A DNA stretch of 64,000 nucleotides from Endozoicomonas sp965261315 (lineage in GTDB: Bacteria > Pseudomonadota > Gammaproteobacteria > Pseudomonadales > Endozoicomonadaceae): assembly GCA_965261315.1 (NCBI GenBank), contig CBDHDM010000052.1:72867-136866 (forward strand), in the 5' to 3' direction. Below the pieces are notes generated by a model. That model worked only from the letters and a program-made list of their open reading frames with translations, did no database searches and was not told the origin of the DNA. The position numbers and the translations under genes are program-made. Position 1 is the stretch's first letter. Each line of letters starts with the position of its first letter. Positions 36,551-46,756 of this stretch are shown in pieces.

Positions 36551-37279
36551 TTACAGTAACAAGCTGATCAGCCACGGCACCAGAAGCGGCATATAGATTG
36601 CGCACAGGCACATCCCCAGGCTTGAGTAGACACCCATGGTCAAATCCAGCTCAAAAGCTCGAGCAGTGCCACCTGCATGGGCATTGACCCCCATGGCAAA
36701 TCCGATAGCTCTTGGATCCGTCACACCAAACTTGCGACACAATGCAGGCCCCACCAGGGAGCCATAAACTCCGGAGATAATAACAACAGCAGCAACCAGA
36801 GGAATAATAGCGCCGTATTGCTCACCCATAACCAGAGCGACAGCCGTTGTTACCGCCTTCGTTGAAATCGACAGTACGACCTCTCTTGAGCCTCCCGTGG
36901 CAATAGCCATTCCCATACCAATGGCTGCTGCCAGAAAACCACCGATCAGCAGAGAGCACATTAGGGGACCGGCCAGCTGTCGAAGAGTATGAAGCTGTCT
37001 CGAAAGCGGGACCGCAAGAGAAACCGTAAACGGGGCCAGAAGCATTTTCAGCAGTTCACTGTGCTTCGTATACATTTCTGGCTCAAGTGGCAAAAAGCGA
37101 ATAACCAGAAATACCAGAAGACTGGTGGTAAACAACGGGTGAAACCAACCTTTGCGCCCCATACGGATAAAAAACTTCTCCGCCAAGAGATATGCGCCCA
37201 GGTTAATCAATAAAATCGCAACAGGGTTATTGATTTGTCGCTGCAACAAATCGTAAAAGAAACCAATAACCTCATCCAT
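36551..37279 (-). CDS. lrgB: LrgB/CidB family membrane protein
   Basis: The protein (242 residues from the ATG at 37279, MDEVIGFFYDLL) is a multi-spanning membrane protein with the LrgB signature: LLAPFTVSLAVPLSRQ, STKAVTTAVALVMGEQYGA and GFAMGVNAHAGGTARAFE. LrgAB/CidAB proteins act in holin-like control of autolysis and export of small metabolites. I prefer 37279 over an in-frame ATG at 37306, because the frameshift-corrected lrgA would end inside ATGGATGA at this start. Confidence 0.9.
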   Translation of the reverse strand: MDEVIGFFYDLLQRQINNPVAILLINLGAYLLAEKFFIRMGRKGWFHPLFTTSLLVFLVIRFLPLEPEMYTKHSELLKMLLAPFTVSLAVPLSRQLHTLRQLAGPLMCSLLIGGFLAAAIGMGMAIATGGSREVVLSISTKAVTTAVALVMGEQYGAIIPLVAAVVIISGVYGSLVGPALCRKFGVTDPRAIGFAMGVNAHAGGTARAFELDLTMGVYSSLGMCLCAIYMPLLVPWLISLLL

Positions 37280-37653
37280 GATGATTCTCTCCGCTTTCTT
37301 TTGCAAAGCGTCTAAGAAGCCATTGGAGTAATATCGCCGTTAATACAAGGGAAACCGGGGTCGCCACCAGCACAGCCAGAGTAATAGGTAACCACTGTTG
37401 TAAGAGCAGATCGCTCAGGAAAAAAAATACCTACACAGCCCGGGATAAAAAGCACGGCAAGATACCGGATACAAAACTGACTGACCTTATCCAGAGACTC
37501 ACTGACGCCTCCGGATATTTGCAGGTAGATCACCAGAAGTATCAGCCCCATCACCGAACCCGGTACCGGAAGGCTCAATGCGTCGCTTAATACGTCACCC
37601 ACTACGGTGAAAAACAGCAAAGTGACAATGCCCGACAACGTTCCTGATGACAT
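37272..37653 (-). pseudogene. lrgA: LrgA/CidA family holin-like protein, frameshifted at an A8 run
   Basis: The first two thirds read as a normal LrgA/CidA protein (FFTVVGDVLSDALSLPVPGS, then YLAVLFIPGCVGIFF). At a run of eight A (37421-37428, plus strand) the frame is lost. One base change restores LSDLLLQQWLPITLAVLVAT and LLRRFAKESGENHHG, ending at 37272-37274 and overlapping the lrgB start. As sequenced, the frame ends at 37312 with an unrelated tail. The cause may be a mutation, slippage-based phase variation or a sequencing error. Confidence 0.75.
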
Positions 37654-38005
37654 CGCATTACCTCTCCTGAAGCAGCCATACGCTGCTTTCTAAAACCTGT
37701 TCATAGGGTTTACAGTCTAAAAATGCCGTACAAAGACTGATCAATCATATCTAAAAAAGAATATTGCCGTGTTTTACCGGTAGAGAGACATAATGACAAT
37801 CCGGTAAACTGCCAACTGCACACTTAATTAGCCGTCATTGAAAACACACTTAAACGAATACTGAAGCTCATAAACCTGAAATAGTCACATTTCCACCACT
37901 TTATATGCAAGGAAGCAAGATTGTCCGATAAACACCCTGAAGCGCACCCACATCTACAGAAAATACCAACCATGACCACCATCAGGGGAAATTAAAACGG
38001 CTTCC
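37654..38005. promoter_or_regulatory. Divergent intergenic region between lrgAB and the ClC gene
   Basis: These 350 bases hold no gene. They separate two divergent transcription units, so both promoters should lie here. I could not single out a convincing -35/-10 pair or operator. Confidence 0.4.
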
Positions 38006-39763
38006 ATGTTTAAGAAACCATCAATCCAGAACCTGAGGCTACGTCTGGCCCAGTCCGAAGCACTGCCACAACTGACCCTGATGGCACTCATCACAGGGCT
38101 TCTTGCAGGTGGACTGCTCATCGCCTTTGAAGAGCTGCTGTTTTTCTTTGGCATTGTTTCACAGCGTTCTTTGATACCTGAACATATCTTTGTAACGCTG
38201 GTATCTGTAGAAAGTGGTTATGAAGCGCTTCCACCTCTGGTCCGTTTTCTGTCGCCTATTGGTGGCGCCATCGCGCTTATCCTGTTAATCAAAAGCTGCC
38301 CACCAAAGAGAAGAAGCTTTGGTATCGCCCACGTTATCGAGCGGTTAACCCTGAACCGGGGCTGGTTACCCATTACAAGCACCGTCACCCAGTTTTTTGC
38401 TGTTCTGATCGCACTGGTAAGCGGGTTCTCGGTGGGCAGAGAAGGTCCTGCAGTGCACATGGGAGCTGGAGCTGGCAGCTTCCTGGGGCAGGTGTTGAAA
38501 CTTCCCACCAATACTTTGGGTGTACTGGCAGGCTGTGGCACAGCTGCAGCGATTGCAGCACTGTTCAACACTCCCATGGCCGGAGTGATCTTTGCCATGG
38601 AAGTCGTCATGAAGGAGTATTCACTGGAGAGTTTTATTCCGGTAATGGCATCCGCTGTTGTGGCTTCAGTATTGACCCAGACGGTATACGGTCCCAATCC
38701 AGCTTTTCAGATCCCAATTATTCCATCTGCTACACCAGAAGAACTGGCGATTACGGCCATTACAGCGGTCATCATTGGTCTTCTTGCCGCAGCATTTATT
38801 CAAATCAACCTCTTTGCCATCCGAAAGCGTCAGCAAAAGGTCGTCTTTCCACTGTTAATTGCTGGCCTCTTAATGGGTATAACCGCCGTATTGGTTCCAG
38901 CAACCATGGGCATTGGCTATGACACTATCGAAATTCTGCTTACCGGCGAGGGATTAAACCTGCAGTTTCTGTTTATCCTGCTGTCTGCCAAGCTAATTAT
39001 TACAGCCTTGGTGATTGGCCTGGGCGTTCCCGGAGGAATGATTGGACCGTCATTGATGCTGGGTGCTGCAGCAGGTGCCTGCAGCGCTTTGCTGGCCGAA
39101 CAGTTCCTCAATATATCAGCGACCAATATTACCTTTCATGTCATGACTGGAATGATCGCCATGATGGCAGCTATCTTCCAGGCACCTTTAACGGCACTGA
39201 TAACTGTACTGGAACTTACTCACAGCTCACAGGTTATTCTGCCATCCATGCTTGCTATCGTAATTGCCTGTCTGACTGCCAGTCAGGTTTGCGGTCAACA
39301 GGGCATTTTTGCCATGCAGTTTCTGGCTCGTGGACAGAGTATTCAGCTTTCGCCGGTGGCCAAGTTATTGAACAGAACGGGGGTGGCAAGCTTGATGGAT
39401 ACCCATCTGATCAGGTTATCTCAAGACCTGACACTGAACGACCTTAATCATATAACTGATACAGATAGCAGGTGGGCAATTCTGGAAGATAAACAGCATA
39501 TGGAAATCATCAGAACTAAAGACTTACTAGATTGTCTAATGGAGTCAGATGGTGGAAAAATTGTGATAAAAAGCAGTCATATAATATGTGCACACTCTAT
39601 CAACATGCAATCAACACTGTTTGAGGCTCTTGAGGTCATGCGGCATCAGGCTACTGACTTATTATTGGTCGTTGACGCAAACAACAATTCAAGTTTCAAC
39701 CAGTTCAAAGTCGTTGGAGTTATTACGCGTCAATCGATAGAGGAGTACCTTAACTATCGATAG
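38006..39763 (+). CDS. ClC-family chloride transporter with CBS domains
   Basis: The 585-residue protein has the three ClC signature motifs: GREGPAVHMG with the gating glutamate, GCGTAAAIAALFNTPMAGVI, and GVPGGMIGPSLMLGAAAGA. The gating Glu suggests chloride/proton exchange. About ten to twelve membrane segments are visible, and the last 130 residues form a CBS pair (VASLMDTHLIRLSQDL and HEVMRHQA-like segments) that may bind adenine nucleotides. It stands as a single gene. Confidence 0.92.
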   Translation: MFKKPSIQNLRLRLAQSEALPQLTLMALITGLLAGGLLIAFEELLFFFGIVSQRSLIPEHIFVTLVSVESGYEALPPLVRFLSPIGGAIALILLIKSCPPKRRSFGIAHVIERLTLNRGWLPITSTVTQFFAVLIALVSGFSVGREGPAVHMGAGAGSFLGQVLKLPTNTLGVLAGCGTAAAIAALFNTPMAGVIFAMEVVMKEYSLESFIPVMASAVVASVLTQTVYGPNPAFQIPIIPSATPEELAITAITAVIIGLLAAAFIQINLFAIRKRQQKVVFPLLIAGLLMGITAVLVPATMGIGYDTIEILLTGEGLNLQFLFILLSAKLIITALVIGLGVPGGMIGPSLMLGAAAGACSALLAEQFLNISATNITFHVMTGMIAMMAAIFQAPLTALITVLELTHSSQVILPSMLAIVIACLTASQVCGQQGIFAMQFLARGQSIQLSPVAKLLNRTGVASLMDTHLIRLSQDLTLNDLNHITDTDSRWAILEDKQHMEIIRTKDLLDCLMESDGGKIVIKSSHIICAHSINMQSTLFEALEVMRHQATDLLLVVDANNNSSFNQFKVVGVITRQSIEEYLNYR

Positions 39764-39925
39764 TAACTGTAGATCAATCACAAATAGAAAAACTGAAGCG
39801 TTTTCGTTAGACAATTATAATATTTATGAATTTTAGAAATCTTCCTCTGAAGAGGATATCCCCAAAACTATAGCCCCTTTTTATATGGGGTGATAAATGA
39901 GAGGATACATGAAAGGATGTAATCG

Positions 39926-41286
39926 ATGGACACCAGCCAATTGGTGGCTGCTAGCCAACCTCAACCTCACACACCTGCAACGTCATCAAAGTAAGATGAT
40001 AACTTAGATAAAAACAAGAGACCTGCCCCATCTGCTAAGCTAAATTTTTTTGGACGTGCACTGGAAGGAATTCGTTCATCTTTTAGACAAACTGCACAAA
40101 ACAAGAGAAGCATTGATGACACCAACCCAGAGGCCTATTCAACTTCTATCATGGATAGAAAAAGAAGCCGAACTGACCCAACCTTAAACCTTCATCTTGA
40201 AATTCCCGCCGTCTTAGATCATGGTGCAACAATAAGAAATAAGGTTCACGAGCTAGCTTGGGGGGAAATAACACTTGATACATTTATGGATTGGTATAAA
40301 CCAGAGCAGGCACGCGTTGTTTCAACAGCGGCTATTTACAATCAATTTAAAAGCATTAAAAAACGATTAGATCAATTAGTGGCCTTAGCAGATAAATTAA
40401 GCCTGTTTACAGACAAACTAGTCAACTTAAAAGAAAAAGAAAGCTATAACCACGATGCAATAGAAGCTATAGAAGAAGAACAAAAAGACATTGAGAAAAA
40501 AATGAGAGATAAGATAGATGATATCTCTCATTCATTTAAAGAAATAAAAAAATTATCCTGTTGTTTACCAAAGGAGTCAGCTAAAGAAATAGATACTTTC
40601 TGAAGAAGGGTGCAGAAAATTCTTTTTCTCGTGTTGTCCGTGGGAGCCTGAAGACATTGACCTTATAAGGCAATTGCAAAATATTCGCCCCCAAAAACAT
40701 GTTATATTCCATTTAACAACGCTAATATGTGATAACTTTACAGAAAGAACGTTAATTGAAAAGACCTCCCATTCTTGGCTAGCCACAAGAGAGAATAAAT
40801 ATAGAGAAGAGGCTAGACAGGCCAGAGGACAATGTGTGCTCGAAAAAAAAAATATATGGCATAGCACAACTTCAAAATATCATTGCTAGACCTGCTGGAG
40901 TCAGGTATGACATTTCATTTCTGATTGAAAAGATCCCTGAACTTATAGATAGAGCCGACACTCAACGAGCCCGAAAAAAATTAGTAAACCTCAGGAAAAA
41001 TGCTGAAGTTTTTTTAACAGATCAATCTCGAAACAGGGATCTATTAGAGGCTAATAATTTTATATTACAATGCTATTATAGCTTGCGCTCTATTCTTACC
41101 GGTTTTTCCAACCCTCCAGAGTGGTCTAAACATTGGCCGTACAAGTATGCAGACTTTCTCAAGGCAAGTGGCGAAAAAAAACCTATTCCAAACACCTCTT
41201 CAGAGGCAGAAAATAATTCTTTACCACAACATAAAATATCTCCTTTGAAGCAATCAAATAGCTCATTACATCTGATAGAACCATAG
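39926..41286 (+). pseudogene. Lineage-specific gene broken by a stop and two frameshifts
   Basis: The frame starts MDTSQLVAASQPQPHTPATS at 39926 and meets a TAA at 39992-39994. The same frame then continues (DDNLDKNKRPAPSAKLNFFG) through 40151 to a stop at 40601-40603. The next frame (GCRKFFFSCCPWEPEDIDLI) starts directly, and at a run of A near 40846-40855 the frame changes again to IYGIAQLQNIIARPAGVRYD, ending at 41286. Each break is a +1 shift or a nonsense codon, so one ancestral gene of about 450 codons is likely. The family is not recognised. It is polar with a helical middle (residues about 140-200) and low GC. It resembles the other unknown proteins of the window in style. Confidence 0.6.
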
Positions 41287-41419
41287 CCAGAGCCAATATT
41301 TTCACTACAAAACCTGAAGTACGGTGAAAGCAAAATACAGATATCCACTGTATACAGCTTGATTTCTTTTCCCAACCTGTAAAAATTGCGTACAAACTCA
41401 ATAACAATCTGGATTAAAA

Positions 41420-41842
41420 ATGCTCTGGATAAAGTCTTTCCATATTATTGCCATGACCTGCTGGTTTGCCGCCCTCTTTTACCTTCCAAGACTCTTTGTT
41501 TACCACGTCATGAGTAAAGATCAGGTCGGCAGGGATCGCTTTGTCATCATGGAACGAAAATTGATGCGAGGCATCGCCACACCCTCCATGATTGTCACTC
41601 TGGCCCTTGGCCTGTGGTTATTACACTACATTCCCGGCTATATGAGCGCTGCATGGATGCATGCCAAACTGACCCTGGTTGCTCTGACCATGGGCTACCA
41701 CCATATGTGTGCCCGCTATATGAAACAATTGGCTGCAGGCACCAGTACCCATAGCCATAAGTTTTTCAGAGTTTTCAATGAAATCCCCGTTATTTTCCTC
41801 GTAGGTATTGTCACTCTGGTCGTGGTGAAACCTTTCTCTTAA
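41420..41842 (+). CDS. hemJ: HemJ-like protoporphyrinogen oxidase
   Basis: The 140-residue integral membrane protein has four hydrophobic helices and the HemJ pattern: LWIKSFHIIAMTCWFAALFY with the conserved early His, LPRLFVYHV, MERKLMRGIATPSMIVTLAL, and HAKLTLVALTMGYHHM. HemJ oxidises protoporphyrinogen IX in heme synthesis in many proteobacteria that lack HemG/HemY. Length and all motifs are normal. Confidence 0.9.
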   Translation: MLWIKSFHIIAMTCWFAALFYLPRLFVYHVMSKDQVGRDRFVIMERKLMRGIATPSMIVTLALGLWLLHYIPGYMSAAWMHAKLTLVALTMGYHHMCARYMKQLAAGTSTHSHKFFRVFNEIPVIFLVGIVTLVVVKPFS

Positions 41843-41846
41843 TTGG

Positions 41847-41915
41847 AACCACAGAGGCCACGAAGTCCACAAAGAAGCGAGTTTCCTTTGTGAGTATTGA
41901 GACCTCTGTGGTTAA
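41847..41915. repeat. Palindromic ACCACAGAG-type intergenic repeat
   Basis: AACCACAGAGG at the left pairs with CCTCTGTGGTT at the right, with inner CACGAAG/CACAAAG and CTTTGTG segments forming a long hairpin. A related copy lies at 56088-56161. It follows the hemJ stop and may also help terminate transcription. Confidence 0.75.
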
Positions 41916-41987
41916 CGACAAAAAAGCCTCAGTCTCACTCATGCCAGCCGATAACCTGTCTCAGAACATATTTCGGGATAGGCCACC

Positions 41988-42815
41988 ATGGATGACGTAT
42001 GCTACAAATTGATTTTCGAGGGAGAAACGCTGCCGGGCTTTAAGGGAAAAAATGTTCGTAAAAACCTGAAAGAGCTCCTGAATGCCGATAAGGAGAAGCT
42101 GAAGCAGCTTTTCTCAGGAAAGCCTGTAATTATTCGGAAGAACCTGACTGTCAATGAAATCCGTCCTTATGAAAGAGCCATGATGAAGGCCGGCGCCCAC
42201 TGTCGAATTCTCGCCATTAACAGTGATGAAGAACTTGTCCCCACACCACTGGAAGCCGTTCTGGAGCAAGATCCGCCTCAAACAGCCCTATCATCCAAAT
42301 CACCTCGGAAGTTTCAGCTGATCTCCAGAATGGGACGAGTAAAATTTACGGCCTCACTCTGGATAATTACGCTGCTGGGAGTCAGTGCCTGGTGGTTGCC
42401 AGAGCAGTTAACCCCTCACCTGATCCCCTATTATCCACTTTTCGAGTCACTATTCCTGACTCTTGGCCTGGTTGCTCTTGCCAGCCTCATTCTGCTGATC
42501 GTGACCGCCAGAAGACTTCATGATATTGACAGCAGTGGGTGGAGAACTTTCTTGCTAGTCATCCCCGGAATTAACCTTCTGTTTCTTATGTGGCTAATCT
42601 TTTCCTCCGGTACCCGGAATACCAACAGTTTTGGGTCAGTTCCCTGCCAAGCTGGAACTATTGCTCAGCTTTTTGGTTTATGGATTCCATTACTGGCCAT
42701 TATTGCCTCAGGAACTTATGGCTGGCTTCACCATGATGAGCTGCAGCAGTTGGCCGCAAACCTTCCGGAAATGATCGACCAGCTGGAGATCCCACTATTG
42801 GAACAAGATAACTGA
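41988..42815 (+). CDS. DUF805 family membrane protein
   Basis: The N-terminal 110 residues are soluble (YKLIFEGETLPGFKGKNVRK, resembling a small bacterial domain preceding DUF805 in marine bacteria). The C-terminal half has four hydrophobic segments with the DUF805 motif RRLHDIDSSGWRTFLLVIPG and FSSGTRNTNSFG. The function of DUF805 proteins is not known. It is a single gene between hemJ and ackA. Confidence 0.75.
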   Translation: MDDVCYKLIFEGETLPGFKGKNVRKNLKELLNADKEKLKQLFSGKPVIIRKNLTVNEIRPYERAMMKAGAHCRILAINSDEELVPTPLEAVLEQDPPQTALSSKSPRKFQLISRMGRVKFTASLWIITLLGVSAWWLPEQLTPHLIPYYPLFESLFLTLGLVALASLILLIVTARRLHDIDSSGWRTFLLVIPGINLLFLMWLIFSSGTRNTNSFGSVPCQAGTIAQLFGLWIPLLAIIASGTYGWLHHDELQQLAANLPEMIDQLEIPLLEQDN

Positions 42816-43081
42816 CATTGGTGAACAATTAACCACAGCCTCGCTACGATATACGCATCAATACGCAGTCCACTGACACAGGTCAATGGTTATAATGTTT
42901 TTCATACCGCTTCTCTACTTTACAAGCCGTGACCACCTTGTGTAATCGGTTCAGGCCGCTGCATTTGGCAATATTCGTGACAATCCGCTTTCATTAAAAG
43001 CATTACACGAGAATTTTCACAAACAGCACGGTCATTTTCACTGGTACCCTTTTTACCCGTAAGGCACTGGAAATAGTTTCT

Positions 43082-44272
43082 ATGAGCAAAGACAGCGTTC
43101 TGGTTATTAACTGTGGCAGTTCTTCCCTGAAGTTCGCAGTCATCAACCCGAAAACCGAAGAGGAAAGCATCAGCGGCATCGCCGAGCGCCTCGTGGGCAA
43201 CGAAGCTTTTATCACCTGGAAACTGAATGGTGAGAAGCAGACTCTGAATCTTGGCGCCACTGGCCATGAGGGTGCTATCGAAGCACTGGTGGGTGTTCTG
43301 CGTGACAGTAATCTGATGGAACATATTGAGGCCATCGGTCACCGTGTTGTTCACGGTGGTGAGAAGTTCACAGAATCTACCCTGATCAATGATGAAGTCA
43401 TCAAAGGTATTGAAGACTGCAGCCATCTGGCACCTCTGCATAATCCGGCTCACCTGCAAGGTATCCGTGCCTGCATGAAGTACTTCCCGGGTCTGCCACA
43501 GTCTGTTGTATTTGATACCGCATTCCACCAGACCATGCCTGCTGAAAGCTACCTGTATGCTGTTCCTTACAGCCTGTACAAAGAGCATGGACTGCGTCGT
43601 TACGGCATGCACGGCACCAGCTACCGCTATGTCAGCAAAACCGCTGCTGACATGCTGGGTCTGGACTACGACAACAGCGCTATTCTGGTTGCTCACCTGG
43701 GTAATGGTGCCAGCGCCTGTGCGGTCAAAAACGGCAAATCTGTTGACACTACCATGGGCCTGACCCCTCTGGAAGGCCTGGTGATGGGTACCCGTTCCGG
43801 CGATATCGACCCGAACGTATTCAGCTTCCTGAACAAGCAGCTTGGCTACTCTCTGGACGAAATCACCGACATCCTGAACAAAAAGTCAGGTCTGCTGGGT
43901 CTGTCCGAAATGGATAACGACTGCCGCGTGATCGAAGATGCAGCAGCCCGGGGCAATGAACGCGCTCAGCTGACTCTGGACGTATTCTGCAACGTTCTGG
44001 CCAAGAAACTGGCAGGCTTTGCTGCTGAAATGGGGCGCATTGATGCGCTGGTCTTCACCGGCGGTATCGGTGAGAACTCCAGCGTTATCCGCAAAAACGT
44101 GCTTGAGCGTCTATCCATCTTCGGTTTTGAGGTTGACGAAAAAGCCAACGAAGAAACCTTCCGTGGCAAGAGTGGTGTCATCACCAAGTCAGGCTCAACC
44201 GTGGCTATGGTTGTAGCGACCAATGAAGAGCTGATGATTGCCCGTGATACCGAAGCGCTGATTGCTGGCTAA
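43082..44272 (+). CDS. ackA: Acetate kinase
   Basis: The 396-residue protein has the ASKHA-fold motifs of acetate kinase: VINCGSSSLKFAV, HRVVHGGEKFT, HGTSYRYVS, VAHLGNGASAC and FTGGIGENSS. It interconverts acetyl phosphate plus ADP and acetate plus ATP. It lies upstream of pta, separated by a small hairpin, as in many gammaproteobacteria. Length and residues are normal. Confidence 0.97.
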   Translation: MSKDSVLVINCGSSSLKFAVINPKTEEESISGIAERLVGNEAFITWKLNGEKQTLNLGATGHEGAIEALVGVLRDSNLMEHIEAIGHRVVHGGEKFTESTLINDEVIKGIEDCSHLAPLHNPAHLQGIRACMKYFPGLPQSVVFDTAFHQTMPAESYLYAVPYSLYKEHGLRRYGMHGTSYRYVSKTAADMLGLDYDNSAILVAHLGNGASACAVKNGKSVDTTMGLTPLEGLVMGTRSGDIDPNVFSFLNKQLGYSLDEITDILNKKSGLLGLSEMDNDCRVIEDAAARGNERAQLTLDVFCNVLAKKLAGFAAEMGRIDALVFTGGIGENSSVIRKNVLERLSIFGFEVDEKANEETFRGKSGVITKSGSTVAMVVATNEELMIARDTEALIAG

Positions 44273-44296
44273 ACTGGTTATCTAAACGACTTAAAC

Positions 44297-44322
44297 AACA
44301 GGAGGTTCCACCTCCTGTTTTT
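44297..44322 (+). terminator. Hairpin between ackA and pta
   Basis: A 9-bp stem (AACAGGAGG with CCTCCTGTT) with a 5-base loop and a short T run lies 24 bases after the ackA stop. It would stop part of the transcripts before pta; the stem also contains an AGGAGG sequence that could mask a ribosome binding site. Confidence 0.6.
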
Positions 44323-44345
44323 ATATGAGAAGGATTTTTCAGGAT

Positions 44346-46436
44346 ATGCGTACATTTTTCCTGGCGCCAACACGTTACGGTGTTGGCCTGACCTCCGTCA
44401 CACTGGGCCTGGTTCGAGCACTCGACAACCTCGGCCTCAGAGTCAAATTTTTCAAGCCCATTGCCCAGCTGCATGTTGGTGACACAGGGCCTGAGCGTTC
44501 AACCAAACTGGTTCAGCGCATCATGGATCACGAACCGCCAACACCGATCACTTCGCACCGTGCTGAAGACCTGCTGGGTGATAATAAGGGTGATGTCCTG
44601 ATGGAAGAGATCGTTGCTCTGTTTGAGCAAGCTTCTCAGGACTGTGACGTTATGGTGGTGGAAGGTCTGGTACCAACCAGGGAAATGCCTTACGCCAACC
44701 GCCTGAACAGCAATATCGCCAAAACCATCAATGCCGATATCATTCTGGTGTCTGAGCCAGGCAATGACTCACTGGAAGACCTGGCAGACAAACTGGAAAT
44801 CGCAGCTGACAGCTTCGGTGGCATCAAAAACCCCAACGTTGTTGGCTATGCCCTGAATAAGCTGAACCCTGAAGTGGTTGCCCGCCTGAATAAGGATGGC
44901 CATTTCCAGAGCCTGCCAGAGTTTGCCCGCAAGCCATTCCAGCCACTGGGCTATATTCCGTTCGACACTAACCTGGCTTCACCAAGAACCATGGATATTG
45001 CTGAACACCTGAAGGCTGAGTTGATTAATGCGGGTGAAATGGATACTCGCCGGGTGACTTCGTACACCCTGAGCGCCAGAACCCCCACCAATATGATTCA
45101 CCACCTGAAGCCAGGCAATCTGGTTATCACGCCAGGTGACCGTGACGATATTATTCTTGCTACCTGCATGGCAGCACTGAATGGCGTTCCGCTGGCAGGT
45201 CTTCTGCTGACCAGTGGTATCACTCCATCCAAGCCCGTTATGGATCTGTGCAACAAAGCCATCAGTACGGGTCTTCCCGTTATGCTGACTGAAGAAGATT
45301 CTTACACCACGGCAACCATGCTGGATCGTCGTCATAACGAACTGCCGGTGGATGACACTGCCCGTGTTGAAATGGTGATGGATAGCATTGCTGCCAACCT
45401 GAACACCGAGTGGCTGAAACAGCAGTGTGCAGCTCTGGCTGAGCGCAGACTCTCACCTCCGGCATTCCGTTACCAGTTAGTTCAGAGAGCCCAGGGCGCC
45501 AAAAAACGCATCGTGCTTCCAGAAGGAGATGAGCCCCGTACTATTCAGGCCGCCGTTATCTGTCAGGAGCGGGGTATTGCCCAGTGTATTCTTCTGGGCC
45601 AACGCAGTGTTATTGAGCAGGTAGCCAAAGATAATGGCATTACACTCCCTGATGGCCTGGTCATCATGGAGCCTGAAAGTATTCGCTCCCGCTACGTAGC
45701 CCCCATGGTTGAGCTTCGCAAGAGCAAAGGCCTGACAGCCCCCATGGCGGAAGCTCAGCTGGAAGATACCGTGGTACTCGGTACCATGATGCTGGCGCTG
45801 AACGAAGTCGATGGACTGGTTTCCGGTGCAGTACACACCACAGCTAATACTATTCGCCCGGCTTTCCAGCTGGTGAAGCCAAAGAAAGATGCTGGAGGTC
45901 TGGTTTCCTCTATCTTCTTTATGCTGCTGCCTGATCAGGTACTGGTCTATGGTGATTGCGCGGTTAACCCAAACCCAGATGCCGACCAGCTGGCCAACAT
46001 TGCCATTCAGAGTGCTGATTCAGCCATTGCCTTTGGTATTGAACCACGGATTGCCATGATCAGTTACAGTACGGGTACTTCCGGTATTGGCGCTGACGTT
46101 GAGAAAGTACGTGAGGCTACGGAAATCGTTAAGGCCAAGCGCCCAGACCTGATTATTGACGGCCCTCTGCAGTATGACGCAGCTTCTGTTGAATCGGTTG
46201 CTCAGAGCAAGGCACCCGGCAGTAACGTTGCGGGTCGTGCTACCGTGTTTATCTTCCCAGATCTGAATACAGGTAACACCACCTATAAGGCCGTACAGCG
46301 CAGTGCAGACGTGATCAGCGTTGGCCCAATGCTGCAGGGTCTTAACAAGCCCGTTAACGACCTCTCTCGTGGTGCGTTGGTTGACGATATCGTTTACACC
46401 ATTGCCCTGACTGCCATTCAGGCTGAAAACGACTAA
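44346..46436 (+). CDS. pta: Phosphate acetyltransferase
   Basis: The protein (696 residues from the ATG at 44346, MRTFFLAPTRYGVGLTSV) is the long form of Pta. An N-terminal P-loop-like domain and a DRTGG domain in the middle are followed by the catalytic PTA domain from about residue 375 (KRIVLPEGDEPRTIQAAVIC, then SYSTGTSGIGADVEKV). It converts acetyl-CoA and phosphate to acetyl phosphate. I choose 44346 over an in-frame ATG at 44325 because family members begin MRTFFLAPT, and AGGA lies just before it. Confidence 0.95.
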   Translation: MRTFFLAPTRYGVGLTSVTLGLVRALDNLGLRVKFFKPIAQLHVGDTGPERSTKLVQRIMDHEPPTPITSHRAEDLLGDNKGDVLMEEIVALFEQASQDCDVMVVEGLVPTREMPYANRLNSNIAKTINADIILVSEPGNDSLEDLADKLEIAADSFGGIKNPNVVGYALNKLNPEVVARLNKDGHFQSLPEFARKPFQPLGYIPFDTNLASPRTMDIAEHLKAELINAGEMDTRRVTSYTLSARTPTNMIHHLKPGNLVITPGDRDDIILATCMAALNGVPLAGLLLTSGITPSKPVMDLCNKAISTGLPVMLTEEDSYTTATMLDRRHNELPVDDTARVEMVMDSIAANLNTEWLKQQCAALAERRLSPPAFRYQLVQRAQGAKKRIVLPEGDEPRTIQAAVICQERGIAQCILLGQRSVIEQVAKDNGITLPDGLVIMEPESIRSRYVAPMVELRKSKGLTAPMAEAQLEDTVVLGTMMLALNEVDGLVSGAVHTTANTIRPAFQLVKPKKDAGGLVSSIFFMLLPDQVLVYGDCAVNPNPDADQLANIAIQSADSAIAFGIEPRIAMISYSTGTSGIGADVEKVREATEIVKAKRPDLIIDGPLQYDAASVESVAQSKAPGSNVAGRATVFIFPDLNTGNTTYKAVQRSADVISVGPMLQGLNKPVNDLSRGALVDDIVYTIALTAIQAEND

Positions 46437-46456
46437 GTTCGTTTATCAATCCTTAC

Positions 46457-46490
46457 AAAAATCCGGGCTTTCATACCCGGATTTTTTATA
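46457..46490 (+). terminator. pta terminator
   Basis: AAAAATCCGGG pairs with CCCGGATTTTT around an 8-base loop and is followed by TTATA. It lies about 20 bases beyond the pta stop. Confidence 0.8.
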
Positions 46491-46756
46491 GCTGTCAGCA
46501 AACTGTCACATTTTTTTCTTATGCTCTCAAAAGAGTCAGTAGAAACTGGCCTGATTCCTGCCGTCTTTTCTATAAGACGACAAATAGGTTATTTTGGAAA
46601 ATATGAGATGCTTCGTCATTTTTTCAAACTAAGGCAAGGCACGTCTCACTTCTTTAAGACGTTGTAGTCAATAAACCAACAGGGAGGCCGATAACTCTAT
46701 CCTATGCCCAAAAAGAAAAAGCAATGAACGGCACAGGGAGTGCCAGGAGAAAGTAT

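Noticed and set aside
42920..43696. Minus-strand 258-residue frame over ackA
   Set aside because: It is a shadow of the strongly biased ackA coding sequence with no domain.
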